Part shown: one piece after another, positions 16,962 to 25,486 of the stretch
How the letters are laid out: every line of letters starts with the position of its first letter
Position numbering within the stretch: the stretch's first letter is position 1
NCBI RefSeq assembly: GCF_003351765.1
Contig: NZ_CP031229.1
Coordinates: 1,798,001-1,862,000, forward strand
Reading direction: 5' to 3'
DNA: 64,000 nucleotides
DNA from: Ornithinimicrobium avium
GTDB lineage: Bacteria > Actinomycetota > Actinomycetes > Actinomycetales > Dermatophilaceae
Notes under the pieces: model-generated
What the model was told of the DNA's origin: nothing
Databases searched by the model: none
What the model saw: the letters and a program-made list of their open reading frames with translations, nothing else
Translations under genes and position numbers: made by a program

Positions 16962-18488
16962 ATGGTCCGTCGAGCCGCGATCGCCGCCCCCAACGCGCAC
17001 GCCACGAGCGCCGCCGAGCACGCGCTCTCCGAGGGGGGCACGGCGGTCGACGCCGCGATCGCGGCGATGATCGTCTCCACCGTCACCGAGCCGGGGGTGG
17101 TGGCGCCGCTGGGAGGGTGCTACCTCAACGTGTGGCCGGTCGACGGCGAGCCGGTGGTCATCGACGCCAACGTGGAGATGCCCGGGCGCGGACAGCCGGA
17201 GGAACGCTTCGGCGCCGGCCTGATCGAGGCGGCCTCGGAGTACGGCGGCGGGATGGTCACCTACGTGGGGCCAGGCTCCGTGGCGACGCCGGGCATGCTC
17301 GCCGGGATGGGCTGCGCGCACGAGCGCTTCGGCGCGGCGCCGTGGGCGGCACTGGTCCAGCCCGCGGCCGACGTGACCCGCAACGGGTTCGCGCTGAGCC
17401 GGACCGCGCAGTCCTACCTCGTGCTGGTCGCCGGCACCATCATGGCCTGGGACCCCGCGACCCGTGAGCTGCTCACCGTCGACGGCACCTCCCCGCAGGT
17501 GGGCCACCTGCTCGCCGACCCGCTGCTGGCCGAGACGCTGGAGCAGATCGGCGCCGAGGGTTGGCGGACCCTCTACACGGGGGACCTCGCGGCCACCATC
17601 GACACGGACATGCGCGAGCGCGGCGGTCTGCTCTCCGCGACCGACCTGGCGGCCTACACCCCCGTCGTGCGGCCGGCGCTGCGCAGCCGCCTGGGAGCCT
17701 GGGACCTCGCCTGCAACCCGCCGCCCGCGATCGGCGGGCCCGTGCTCACCGCGATCCTGCGGCTGCTCCACGCGAACGAGGAGGAGATCACCCCCGCCCG
17801 CGCGGCCCAGGTGATGAAGGACGTCCTCGACATCCGCTTGGACCGGATCGACACGGCCGAGGACCTGGCCGCCGCCGGGGCCGAGCTGCTCGACACCCTG
17901 CACAGCATCGGCTCCACCGGGCTGCCCACGTCGGCCTCCACGGCGCACGTCTCGGTCGTCGACGCCGAGGGTATGGCGTGCGCCCTCACCGCCTCCGCCG
18001 GCTACGGCTCGGGCATGACGATCGCCGGGACCGGCCTGATGGCCAACAACGCCCTCGGGGAGCTCGAGCTCAACCGGCTGGGGCTGCACGCCCTGGCGCC
18101 GGGCACCCGGCTCGCCTCGAACATGTCGCCCACCACCGCCCGCCTCGCCGACGGGACGGTCATGGCGCTGGGCACGCCCGGCGCGGACCGGATCACCACG
18201 GCGCTGGCGCAGGTCATCCTGCACCTGGCGCGGCACGGCGAGAGCCTGCAGACCGCCATCGACCGGCCACGGATGCATCCACGGCGGCTGCCGGACGGGA
18301 CCTCGCAGATCGAGCACGAGCAGGACGCCACGATCGCGGCCAGCCTGGACGCCGCTGGGATGGCCCGGTTCGAGCACCCGCCCCAGGTCATGTACTTCGG
18401 CGGCGTCGGCGGCGCGGTCCTGCGCCCGAACGGGGTCCTCGAGGCAGGCGCCGACCCGCGCCGCGCGGCCGCGACGCTGGTGACCTGA
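16962..18488 (+). CDS. Gamma-glutamyltransferase family protein
   Basis: A 508-residue Ntn-hydrolase precursor of the GGT family, which self-cleaves to release a catalytic Thr. The processing site is visible as TSASTAHVSVVDAEG (about residue 326), where Thr-Ala-His matches the family Thr-Thr-His. A PGSVATPGMLAGM segment marks the large subunit. No signal peptide is seen, so it is probably cytosolic and unlike classical periplasmic GGT; acylase or other Ntn-hydrolase substrates are possible. Three in-frame ATGs cluster at the start. The last (16962) is used because of the promoter spacing. Confidence 0.85.
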   Translation: MVRRAAIAAPNAHATSAAEHALSEGGTAVDAAIAAMIVSTVTEPGVVAPLGGCYLNVWPVDGEPVVIDANVEMPGRGQPEERFGAGLIEAASEYGGGMVTYVGPGSVATPGMLAGMGCAHERFGAAPWAALVQPAADVTRNGFALSRTAQSYLVLVAGTIMAWDPATRELLTVDGTSPQVGHLLADPLLAETLEQIGAEGWRTLYTGDLAATIDTDMRERGGLLSATDLAAYTPVVRPALRSRLGAWDLACNPPPAIGGPVLTAILRLLHANEEEITPARAAQVMKDVLDIRLDRIDTAEDLAAAGAELLDTLHSIGSTGLPTSASTAHVSVVDAEGMACALTASAGYGSGMTIAGTGLMANNALGELELNRLGLHALAPGTRLASNMSPTTARLADGTVMALGTPGADRITTALAQVILHLARHGESLQTAIDRPRMHPRRLPDGTSQIEHEQDATIAASLDAAGMARFEHPPQVMYFGGVGGAVLRPNGVLEAGADPRRAAATLVT

Positions 18489-18605
18489 GCGTCGACCAGG
18501 GGCACGGCGGACCTCGTCGCGTTCTCGCCGGTGTCCGGATGGTCCGGAGCCGCCCCTGGGCATGACTGTGACTCGGCCCGCGCGGGGCCGGCCGGGGCGT
18601 GGTGG

Positions 18606-20117
18606 TCACAGGTGCCAGGTGACGACGTCGCCGACGACGGTGGCCATCAGGTCCTCGGTGTGGACCACGGTGTGGTGCCTCGGGCAGAGCAGGACGAGGA
18701 GAACGATGTCGGTGTCTCCGTGACGGCACCACCAGATCAGGTGGTGGACCTCGCACCAGGTCCCGGGGATCGTGCACCCGGGATACGTGCAGTGCTTGTC
18801 CCTGACCAGGAGCGCCTTGAACTGGCCCGGGGACGCCAACCTCTGTGTCCGGCCGAGGTCGAGGGGTTCACCCATCTCGCCCAGGACGACGGGGGTCAGG
18901 TCCCCCATGCAGGCGTACCTGCCCGCGGCGGTGGAGGTGAACCACGTGCCACCGGTCGCGGACTCCGCGGTCCCCGTCGGCCGGCCCGTCCGCGGATCGG
19001 CCTTCACGGTGAGGATCACCGACGCCCGCGCCGACGAGGCGGGGGCCCCGGGGTTGGCCAGGCCACGGGAGACGACGGTCTTGACCGCGTCGTACTGGCG
19101 CTGCCCGGCGTCACGGGAGTCCTTCTCCCCCTCCGGCCGGGGCACCGGTGTCGCCAGCGGCCCGAAGAGGATGCCGTCGAACATCGGTGCGTCCTCGACG
19201 GGTGCGTCGACGGTGTAGCGGACCATGCCCTCGCCCAGCGGGGTGCGGGTCACGCACCGCAACGCCTGGCGTGCCGGCTCGGGGCCGGTCCTGTCGTCGG
19301 GGTCCTCGCCCCTGTCCGGGTCCTCGTCGAGCAGGTCGGTCAGCAGCCGGGTGCAGACCTTGCCCAGGTCCGCATCACTGATCTTCGTGCTGCAGGCGGC
19401 GCCGGTGGCGATCTGGGCGTAGGCCTCGGCCTGGTCGGGGTCCAGCGCCCGGCGCAGGCGAAGCATGACCCGGGCGACCCTGCCCGCCCTCGCCAGCGAC
19501 GTGCGTCCCTCCCGCACCGCCCGGTCCAGCGGTGCACCCCAGTGGTGGGTGCCGGCCTCCACGACCTGCTTCAGGGCCGACCCCTGCTGCAGGGACATGA
19601 AGGGGCAGCGGGCCCGCACCCAGTCCACCAACGACAGGCCGACCCCGGTGTGCAGGCCCCGGGCGTGCACCTGCACCGCGAGGGCGTACGTGAGGCGCTC
19701 GGTGCGGGTCGACAGGCGCCCGGCCTCCTGGACCGCGTCCCGGACCGCCTCGTCCATCAACCGCGTCAGGTCCCCGTCCTCCAGCCCGGTCGCGACGTCC
19801 AACGCGGTCCCCGCCTGCGACAGGCACGAGGACAGGACCTCCGGGGCCCAGCCCAGCCGGCCCGGGTCGAGCAGGTCCGCCTCCAACGTCGCGACGATGT
19901 CGGCCCACGCAGCCTCCGCAGCGGGACTGCCCGGCACGTCCACCCCGTCGACGCCGTCAGCGGCGGCGGCGTTGAGGAGAGCCAGCTGCTCCGCCGCCAC
20001 CGCCTCGGCAGCAGCAGCTTGTGCCACGGTGACCGGGTCCGCTGCGGGCAGCCGGTCGCCGGGGTCGAAGAACTCCTCCTCGACACCCGCCCGACTGCTC
20101 CTGATCGACATGCTCAC
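18606..20117 (-). CDS. DUF222/13E12-type protein with degenerate HNH domain
   Basis: A 503-residue protein. Residues about 20-330 form the alpha-helical DUF222 (13E12 repeat) region, and a C-terminal HNH-type zinc domain follows. Two CxxC-like cysteines (CTYPGC), WCEVHHLIWW and CPRHHTVVH are present. The family normally has Asn in TDLxNLVLLC; here it reads TDIVLLVLLC, so the central HNH Asn is replaced by Leu. The role of this very abundant actinobacterial family is poorly known. The start may be GTG at 20117 or ATG at 20111. It is divergent from the adenosyltransferase gene and convergent with the GGT-family gene. Confidence 0.85.
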   Translation of the reverse strand: MSMSIRSSRAGVEEEFFDPGDRLPAADPVTVAQAAAAEAVAAEQLALLNAAAADGVDGVDVPGSPAAEAAWADIVATLEADLLDPGRLGWAPEVLSSCLSQAGTALDVATGLEDGDLTRLMDEAVRDAVQEAGRLSTRTERLTYALAVQVHARGLHTGVGLSLVDWVRARCPFMSLQQGSALKQVVEAGTHHWGAPLDRAVREGRTSLARAGRVARVMLRLRRALDPDQAEAYAQIATGAACSTKISDADLGKVCTRLLTDLLDEDPDRGEDPDDRTGPEPARQALRCVTRTPLGEGMVRYTVDAPVEDAPMFDGILFGPLATPVPRPEGEKDSRDAGQRQYDAVKTVVSRGLANPGAPASSARASVILTVKADPRTGRPTGTAESATGGTWFTSTAAGRYACMGDLTPVVLGEMGEPLDLGRTQRLASPGQFKALLVRDKHCTYPGCTIPGTWCEVHHLIWWCRHGDTDIVLLVLLCPRHHTVVHTEDLMATVVGDVVTWHL

Positions 20118-20227
20118 ACTCGACCACCGACCACTGACAGACCCACTGACCTGCGACGTCCACCACTGCGCGGGCCTTCGACCGAACCCCTGTCGCCGTG
20201 CCTGCCCACCCGTGGGACGATGCCAGC

Positions 20228-20929
20228 ATGGTCAACGTGACGCGTGTCTACACCCGGACCGGCGACGACGGCACGACGGCGCTGGGGGATCTCGGTCGCA
20301 CCTCGAAGAACGACCCGCGGCTCGCCGCCTACGCGGACACCGACGAGACCAACTCCTTCCTCGGCGTCGCGCTGGCGTGCGGCAACCTGCCCAGGGACGT
20401 GCAGGAGGTGCTCACCCGGATCCAGAACGACCTCTTCGACGTGGGCGCCGACCTGGCGATGCCGCTGCGGGCGAGCTACGAGTGGGAGCCGCTGCGGACG
20501 CAGCCCGGGTGGGTGGAGGAGCTGGAGGCCGACTGCGACCGGTTCAACGCCGGCCTGGACAAGCTGCGCTCGTTCATCCTGCCGGGCGGGACGCCGGGCT
20601 CGGCGCACCTGCACGTCGCGCGCACGGTGTCCCGACGTGCCGAGCGGGCCGCGTGGGCGGCGCTGGACGCGCACGGCGACCAGCCGGCGGCCGACGGCGA
20701 CCCCAAGGGGGTCGGGGGGGTCAACCCGCTGGCCGCGAAGTACCTCAACCGCCTCTCCGACCTGCTCTTCATCCTGGCCCGGGTGGCCAACCGCTCCGGC
20801 GAGGGCGACGTGCTCTGGCGACCCGGCGGCAACCGTCCCGAGCTGACGCCACCGCCCTCGCGGGCGCAGCGAGCTGCTGCGCGGGCGGGCGCGAGGCAGA
20901 CCGACGACCCGATCGACGACGACGCCTGA
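20228..20929 (+). CDS. Cob(I)yrinic acid a,c-diamide adenosyltransferase, PduO type
   Basis: A 233-residue PduO/MMAB-type corrinoid adenosyltransferase that attaches the 5'-deoxyadenosyl group to cob(I)alamin, making the cofactor of methylmalonyl-CoA mutase. The N-terminal ATP-binding signature VYTRTGDDGTTALG and the late RLSDLLFILARVAN helix with its Arg and Asp are diagnostic. The last 40 residues are a polar, non-conserved tail. The ATG at 20228 fits the family start. In this region it supports the mce and meaB functions, even though the mutase genes are elsewhere. Confidence 0.93.
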   Translation: MVNVTRVYTRTGDDGTTALGDLGRTSKNDPRLAAYADTDETNSFLGVALACGNLPRDVQEVLTRIQNDLFDVGADLAMPLRASYEWEPLRTQPGWVEELEADCDRFNAGLDKLRSFILPGGTPGSAHLHVARTVSRRAERAAWAALDAHGDQPAADGDPKGVGGVNPLAAKYLNRLSDLLFILARVANRSGEGDVLWRPGGNRPELTPPPSRAQRAAARAGARQTDDPIDDDA

Positions 20930-20976
20930 GCACGACCGAGGTCCGCGGCGCACCCCGAGACCGGCAGGCGCTGTCC

Positions 20977-22167
20977 TCAGCGCTCCCCCGTGTAGAGCCC
21001 CGTGAGGCGGAACCGCATCCCCGGCTCGGCCAGCTCCTCGACCGCGTGCGCGACCCACCCGGCCGTCCGCGCGAGCGCGAAGACCGCCGAGCCGGTCTCC
21101 CGCGGCAGTCCGTCGACCAGCGCCCACAGCGCGAGGGGCAGATCCACCGTCATCGGCCACCCGCGCCGCTCCAGCAGCTCCCCGGCCAGCAGGTCGACCG
21201 CCTCGACGACCTCGCCCGGGCACCGCTCCCGCAGTCGCCGGTAGAGCTCGTCCGCACGCGGGTCAGCCTCCCGGTAGACGACGTGCCCGAAGCCGGCCGG
21301 CGGCCGCTCGGCGGCCAGCGCGGCACCGAGCGCCGCGCGCGGGTCCTCCAGCGCCGCCCGCAGCCAGCCGTGGGCCACCGACGGGGCACCCACGTGCAGC
21401 GGGCTGTCGGCGGCGGCGAGCGCCGCGAGCAGCGCGGTGGACAGGTCGGCCCCGCCCGAGACCGCGACCCGCAGCGCCGTCGTCGAGACGGCCATGTCGT
21501 GGTCGGCCAGCAGCACCAGCGTCGCGTCGACGTCCTCGACCCGGTCGGTCCCGAGCGCTGCCGCCACCCGCGCCGCCACGGTGCCGCGCTCAGCAGCCGG
21601 AGCCGCCGCGCCGGTCCCCTCCGCCAGCGCGCGCACCAGCAGACCCATGATCCGCGCGCCCGCGGCCACGAACGCCCCGGGCCGCCGGTCGTGCCGGCCG
21701 TGGTCGGTGCCGCCCTCGAGCAGCACCGCGTGCTTGAAGCGGTCGAGCGCGGAGGTCTGCGGCGGCAGCGCCGCGAGCAGCCGCGCCAGCTCCTCGCTCT
21801 CCTGCGCCGTCGGCACGGGCACCGGCTCCTCCTGCTGCCACAGCAGGGTGCAGACCTCCTCGAAGGTCGCGGTCCGCGACAGCTGCACGACGTCCCTGCC
21901 CCGGTACGCGAGCCGGTCAGGGCCGGTCATCACCTGGGTCAGCCGTGTGCGCACCTCCACCGAAGCCCCGGCGGCCGCGCGGGCGGCGGGCCGCCGGACC
22001 CCGTCGCGCAGGTCCGCCACCTCCTCGGCGTCGAAGAGGCTGCCTCCCGGCCCGCCGCGTCGCACCGGCGTGAGCACGCCGCGGCTCACGTAGGCGTAGA
22101 CCGTCTCGACCTTCACCCCCAGGTAGGCCGCGACCTGGACCGTGCTCAGCGTGCCGTCCGGGGTCAT
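20977..22167 (-). CDS. HTH-citrate synthase fusion protein
   Basis: A 396-residue protein with two parts. Residues 5-60 form a helix-turn-helix of the MerR/excisionase type (STVQVAAYLGVKVETVYAYVSRGVLTP). The rest is citrate-synthase-like, with the substrate-binding HVGAPSVAHGWL region and a GFGHVVYREADPRA motif near the C-terminus. Such HTH-citrate synthase proteins occur in actinobacteria beside a second citrate synthase, as here. It may be an enzyme that also binds DNA, or a metabolite-sensing regulator built on an enzyme scaffold. It is divergent, with a 66-base gap, from the plain citrate synthase gene, an arrangement that suits autoregulation. Confidence 0.85.
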   Translation of the reverse strand: MTPDGTLSTVQVAAYLGVKVETVYAYVSRGVLTPVRRGGPGGSLFDAEEVADLRDGVRRPAARAAAGASVEVRTRLTQVMTGPDRLAYRGRDVVQLSRTATFEEVCTLLWQQEEPVPVPTAQESEELARLLAALPPQTSALDRFKHAVLLEGGTDHGRHDRRPGAFVAAGARIMGLLVRALAEGTGAAAPAAERGTVAARVAAALGTDRVEDVDATLVLLADHDMAVSTTALRVAVSGGADLSTALLAALAAADSPLHVGAPSVAHGWLRAALEDPRAALGAALAAERPPAGFGHVVYREADPRADELYRRLRERCPGEVVEAVDLLAGELLERRGWPMTVDLPLALWALVDGLPRETGSAVFALARTAGWVAHAVEELAEPGMRFRLTGLYTGER

Positions 22168-22233
22168 CGCTGCGCTCCCACCTTGACCCGATCAACGTTG
22201 ACAGACACTCAATACTAGCGCGAACCTCGACCC
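22168..22233. promoter_or_regulatory. Divergent control region of the two citrate synthase genes
   Basis: A 66-base gap, unusually AT-rich for this genome. It contains the perfect palindrome TCAACGTTGA (22192-22201) with further TTGAC half-sites at 22183 and 22198. It is a plausible operator for the HTH domain encoded next to it. A TTGACA at 22198 lacks a properly spaced -10 box. Confidence 0.45.
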
Positions 22234-23376
22234 ATGGACACGATCATCGCCCCGGCCGGACTCAAGGGCGTCGTCGTCGCGGACACCGCGACCGGCGACG
22301 TGCGAGGGCAGCAGGGTTTCTACCACTTCCGGCAGTACTCCGCCGTCGAGCTCGCGCGGCAGCGCTCCTTCGAGGACGTCTGCCACCTCATGCTCGAGGG
22401 GCACCTGCCGACGCCGCAGGAGTCGGCCGCCTTCCGCGAGCGCCTGTCCGGCCTCTCCTGGCTCCCGCCGGAGCTGGACGAGCTGCTGCCGGCCGTCGCC
22501 CGCACCGGGGCCGGCCGCGCCTCCCTCGCCCGGCTGCGCACCGTCGTCTCCCACCTCGGCGCCCTGGAGCAGTTCCCGCCCACCTGGGGCTCCGACGCCG
22601 AGCGCGTGCGTGCTGACGTGCTGCGCCTGGTGGCGGCGGTGCCGACGATCCAGGCCGCGCTCTTCCGGCTCCGCCGCGGCGAGGAGCCGCTCGCCCCGCG
22701 CCCCGAGCTCGGCGCCGCCGGCAGCTGGCTGTGGATGCTCACCGGCCGCCTGCCGGCGCCGGAGCACCGGGCGGCGATCACGGCATACCTGACCAGCACG
22801 ATCGACCACGGCTTCAGCGCCTCGACGTTCGCCGCCCGCGTGGTGACCTCCGCCGGCAGCGACGTCGCCTCGGCGGTCTGCGCCGCGATCGGCACCTTCG
22901 CCGGGCCGTTGCACGGCGGCGCCCCCGACCGGGCGCTGGACGCGCTCGACGAGATCGGCGCCCCTGGGAGAGCCAGGGGGTGGGTGCGCGGGCGGGTCGC
23001 CGCCGGGGAGCGCATCATGGGCTTCGGGCACGCCGTCTACCGCACCACGGACCCACGGGCGGCGCTGCTGCGCGGGATCGCCCTGGAGCTCGGCGGCCCG
23101 CTCGCCGACCTCGCGGTCCGGGTCGAGGAGGAGGTCGTCGCCGCGCTCGCCGAGCTCAAGCCCGGCCGCGAGCTGCACACCAACGTCGAGTACTACGCCG
23201 GGGTCGTCATGGAGCAGTGCGGCATCCCGCGCGAAATGTTCACGCCGACCTTCGCCACCGCACGCGTGGTCGGCTGGGGCGCGCACATCCTCGAGCAGAC
23301 GGCCAGCCCGCGCATCTTCCGTCCCTCGGCCCGCTACAGCGGCCCGGAGGCCCCGGCTCCCCTGCCGCAGGACTGA
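22234..23376 (+). CDS. Citrate/2-methylcitrate synthase
   Basis: A 380-residue citrate synthase-family enzyme that condenses acetyl-CoA or propionyl-CoA with oxaloacetate. Catalytic His residues are visible in GPLHGGAPDRAL and GFGHAVYRTTDPRA. The position of the catalytic Asp reads NVEYYAGVVMEQCG, so it is Glu. The C-terminal FTPTFATARVVGW and Arg-rich end are typical. Citrate and methylcitrate cannot be separated by eye. The propionate-related neighbours and absence of prpB/prpD leave both open. It is divergent from the HTH-citrate synthase gene. Confidence 0.88.
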   Translation: MDTIIAPAGLKGVVVADTATGDVRGQQGFYHFRQYSAVELARQRSFEDVCHLMLEGHLPTPQESAAFRERLSGLSWLPPELDELLPAVARTGAGRASLARLRTVVSHLGALEQFPPTWGSDAERVRADVLRLVAAVPTIQAALFRLRRGEEPLAPRPELGAAGSWLWMLTGRLPAPEHRAAITAYLTSTIDHGFSASTFAARVVTSAGSDVASAVCAAIGTFAGPLHGGAPDRALDALDEIGAPGRARGWVRGRVAAGERIMGFGHAVYRTTDPRAALLRGIALELGGPLADLAVRVEEEVVAALAELKPGRELHTNVEYYAGVVMEQCGIPREMFTPTFATARVVGWGAHILEQTASPRIFRPSARYSGPEAPAPLPQD

Positions 23377-23409
23377 TCAGGGGGTATGGCGTGCGCGCCC
23401 GGTCCACCT

Positions 23410-23844
23410 TCAGGCGACGCGGGCGCCGCGCCATCCGGGCGGCACGGCCTCGACCCACGCGCGCAGAGCGGTGTAGTGCCCCTCACCCAGGGCCAGGTCG
23501 AAGGAGGACGTGCCGTAGCTCACCGGCACCTGGATGAGGTCGGCCCGGCCCAGCTCGTCGGCCTCCGGCCCCGTCACCGCGCTGGCGATGCCCAGGTCGA
23601 GGTGGGCGCGCAGCCAGGGGCCGACGGAAAGACCGCCCGACCCGCGCAGGGTCAGACGGTCCTCGGTGAAGCGCAGGGTGCCACGGCGCCACGTGTCTCC
23701 GCTGCTCTCGCCGCGGTAGGCCGCCGGCATCGGCGGACAGATCAGACCCTGGTCGCCGAACAGCCGGAACAGGATCAGCCCGAGAGCCACGATCATCAGC
23801 GCGCCCAGCGCGGCGAGGATCACCAGGAAGAGGCTCTCCGACAT
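23410..23844 (-). CDS. DUF2550 membrane protein
   Basis: A 144-residue actinobacterial protein with one N-terminal membrane helix (residues 5-30) and a cytosolic PH-like beta domain beginning at about residue 50 (TWRRGTLRFTEDRLTLRG). Family knowledge: DUF2550 genes lie directly after atpC in many actinobacteria, as here with a gap of seven bases. The function is unknown and the linkage to ATP synthase is only positional. It ends 33 bases from the convergent citrate synthase gene. Confidence 0.85.
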   Translation of the reverse strand: MSESLFLVILAALGALMIVALGLILFRLFGDQGLICPPMPAAYRGESSGDTWRRGTLRFTEDRLTLRGSGGLSVGPWLRAHLDLGIASAVTGPEADELGRADLIQVPVSYGTSSFDLALGEGHYTALRAWVEAVPPGWRGARVA

Positions 23845-23851
23845 GCTCTGC

Positions 23852-24133
23852 TCAGGCGGTCTGCGAGGAGGTCAGAGAGGCGGCGTCGACGTTGTCGGCG
23901 ACGATGACCACGCGGTCGTGGTCGACGGACAGGAAGCCGCTGTCGATGGTGACGGTCTCGTCGCCGCCGCCGGTGTGGATGCGGACATCACCGGTCACCA
24001 GGACCCCCAGCAGGGGCGTGTGCCCCGGCAGGATCCCGAGCTCCCCGTCGATGCTCCGGGCGCTGACGCTCGCGGCCTCGCCCTCCCAGACCTTGCGGTC
24101 GGCGGCGACGAGCTCGACCCTCAGTGCACTCAC
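23852..24133 (-). CDS. atpC: ATP synthase epsilon subunit, short form
   Basis: A 93-residue epsilon subunit of the F1 central stalk. The N-terminal beta-sandwich is complete (VELVAADRKVWEGEA, GELGILPGHTPLLGVL). The chain ends at about the point where the two-helix C-terminal domain begins in E. coli (about 138 residues) and mycobacterial (about 121) homologues. It therefore lacks the helices that inhibit ATP hydrolysis. Start is GTG with GAGAGGA about ten bases before it. Unusually, it is separated from atpD by a CoA-transferase gene and has its own candidate -10 box at 24177-24182. Confidence 0.93.
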   Translation of the reverse strand: MSALRVELVAADRKVWEGEAASVSARSIDGELGILPGHTPLLGVLVTGDVRIHTGGGDETVTIDSGFLSVDHDRVVIVADNVDAASLTSSQTA

Positions 24134-24176
24134 AGCGGTTGTGTCCTCTCAGCGGAGACGTCAGACAGGTGGATCC

Positions 24177-24182
24177 AGTCTA
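24177..24182 (-). promoter_or_regulatory. Candidate -10 box, atpC
   Basis: TAGACT on the minus strand in the 110-base gap between the CoA-transferase gene and atpC. It would give a leader of about 37 bases that contains the atpC Shine-Dalgarno. No good -35 is seen. Confidence 0.4.
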
Positions 24183-24243
24183 CCGGTCCTCGCGGGCGCC
24201 CACGCGCGCCCGTCGTCGGCCACTCCCGGCCCCGCCCACCGCT

Positions 24244-25473
24244 CTACGCCAGGCCGAGGTGGTGAGCCTCCTCCCACAGCTCCTCGCGCACGCGCGGGTG
24301 GGCCGCCTGCTCGATGAGATGAGCGGCCTGCTCCTTCTCGGAGTGTCCCAGCAGCGGCGCGGTCCCCTGCTCGGTGATGATCGCCGAGGACTGGAAGGAG
24401 GTCACCGGCTCCTCGACCATCGGCACGATCGTCGACACGTCCGCCCTGGGGTGCCAGGAGCGCAGCGCCATGATCGCCTGCCCGCCCTGGGAGTGCAGCG
24501 CCCCGACGATGAAGTCCGTCTGCCCGCCGAAGCCGCTGTGGATCCGCGCGCCGATGCGCGAGGCGTTGGCCTGGCCGAAGAGGTCGACCTCCAGCGCCGT
24601 GTTGATCGAGGTCATCTGGCGCTGGCGGGCGATGAGCGCCGGGTCGTTCGTGCGCTCGGTGCGCAGCAGGTGGACCCGCCGGTTGCGGTCCAGCCAGTCG
24701 TACAGGTCCTGGGTGCCGAAGAGGAAGGACGTCGTCAGCGGGTGGTCGGGGTCGAGCGCGCCGGCGGCCTCGAGCGCCAGCAGTCCGTCGGAGAACATCT
24801 CGGTCCACAGCCGCAGACCCCGGTGCCCGGTGAGGGCGGCGAGCACCGCGTCCGGGACCGCGCCGATCCCCATCTGCAGGGTGGCGCCGTCCGGCACCAC
24901 CGCCGCCACCCGTGCACCGATGGTCCGGGCGTCGTCGCCGAGCGGCCCCGGCGGCGGCGGCGTCGGCAGCAGGCTGCTCACCTCGAGCGCCACGTCGATG
25001 TGCTCGACCGGCACCAGCGCGTCGCCGTAGGTGTAGGGCATCCGGTCGTTGACCTGGGCCACGACGAGCCCGCCACGCTCCCGGCACGCCTCGATCGCGG
25101 CCGGCAGCACATTGACCTCGATCCCGAGCGAGACCACGCCGTCGCGGGGCGGCGAGCAGTGCAGCAGGACCGCGTCCACCGGCAGCGAGCGCCGCAGGAG
25201 CACCGGCACCAGCGACAGCCGGGAGGGTATGTAGCGCAGCCCCGGGTGCCGGCGCTGGCCCGCCCCGACGAAGCTCGTCTCCATGACCACGCCCTCCCGC
25301 TCCGGCAGCCCGGGCGGTCCGTTGAGCGTGTTGAGCACGTAGCGCTCCACGTGCTCGTCCAGCAGCCGCACCAGCTCCCAGGGGATGCTGTGGTTGCCGG
25401 ACGCGACGACGCGCGGGCTCTCGGGCAGGGCGCGCAGCTCGGCCCCCAGGGTCGCGGTGTCGACGGTGATCAC
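24244..25473 (-). CDS. Acetyl-CoA hydrolase/CoA-transferase family protein
   Basis: A 409-residue family I-type CoA-transferase (acetyl-CoA hydrolase, 4-hydroxybutyrate or succinyl-CoA:acetate CoA-transferase group). Diagnostic segments are GIGAVPDAVLAAL, LWTEMFSDG with the Glu that forms the CoA thioester, FLFGTQDLYDWL, and SGFGGQTDFIVGALHSQGGQ. The exact substrate is unclear. It lies inside the atp gene set between atpD and atpC, on the same strand. Start is GTG with a GATAAT -10 box six bases upstream and a 17-bp palindrome just before that, so it seems to have its own regulated, leaderless promoter. Confidence 0.9.
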   Translation of the reverse strand: MITVDTATLGAELRALPESPRVVASGNHSIPWELVRLLDEHVERYVLNTLNGPPGLPEREGVVMETSFVGAGQRRHPGLRYIPSRLSLVPVLLRRSLPVDAVLLHCSPPRDGVVSLGIEVNVLPAAIEACRERGGLVVAQVNDRMPYTYGDALVPVEHIDVALEVSSLLPTPPPPGPLGDDARTIGARVAAVVPDGATLQMGIGAVPDAVLAALTGHRGLRLWTEMFSDGLLALEAAGALDPDHPLTTSFLFGTQDLYDWLDRNRRVHLLRTERTNDPALIARQRQMTSINTALEVDLFGQANASRIGARIHSGFGGQTDFIVGALHSQGGQAIMALRSWHPRADVSTIVPMVEEPVTSFQSSAIITEQGTAPLLGHSEKEQAAHLIEQAAHPRVREELWEEAHHLGLA

Positions 25474-25479
25474 GGGCCC

Positions 25480-25485
25480 ATTATC
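25480..25485 (-). promoter_or_regulatory. Candidate -10 box, CoA-transferase gene
   Basis: GATAAT on the minus strand, six bases before the GTG at 25473; leaderless spacing. Confidence 0.5.
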
Positions 25486-25486
25486 C

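Noticed and set aside
22198..22203. TTGACA -35 box for the citrate synthase gene
   Set aside because: No -10 box at 16-18 bases distance; the bases fit better as part of a palindromic operator.
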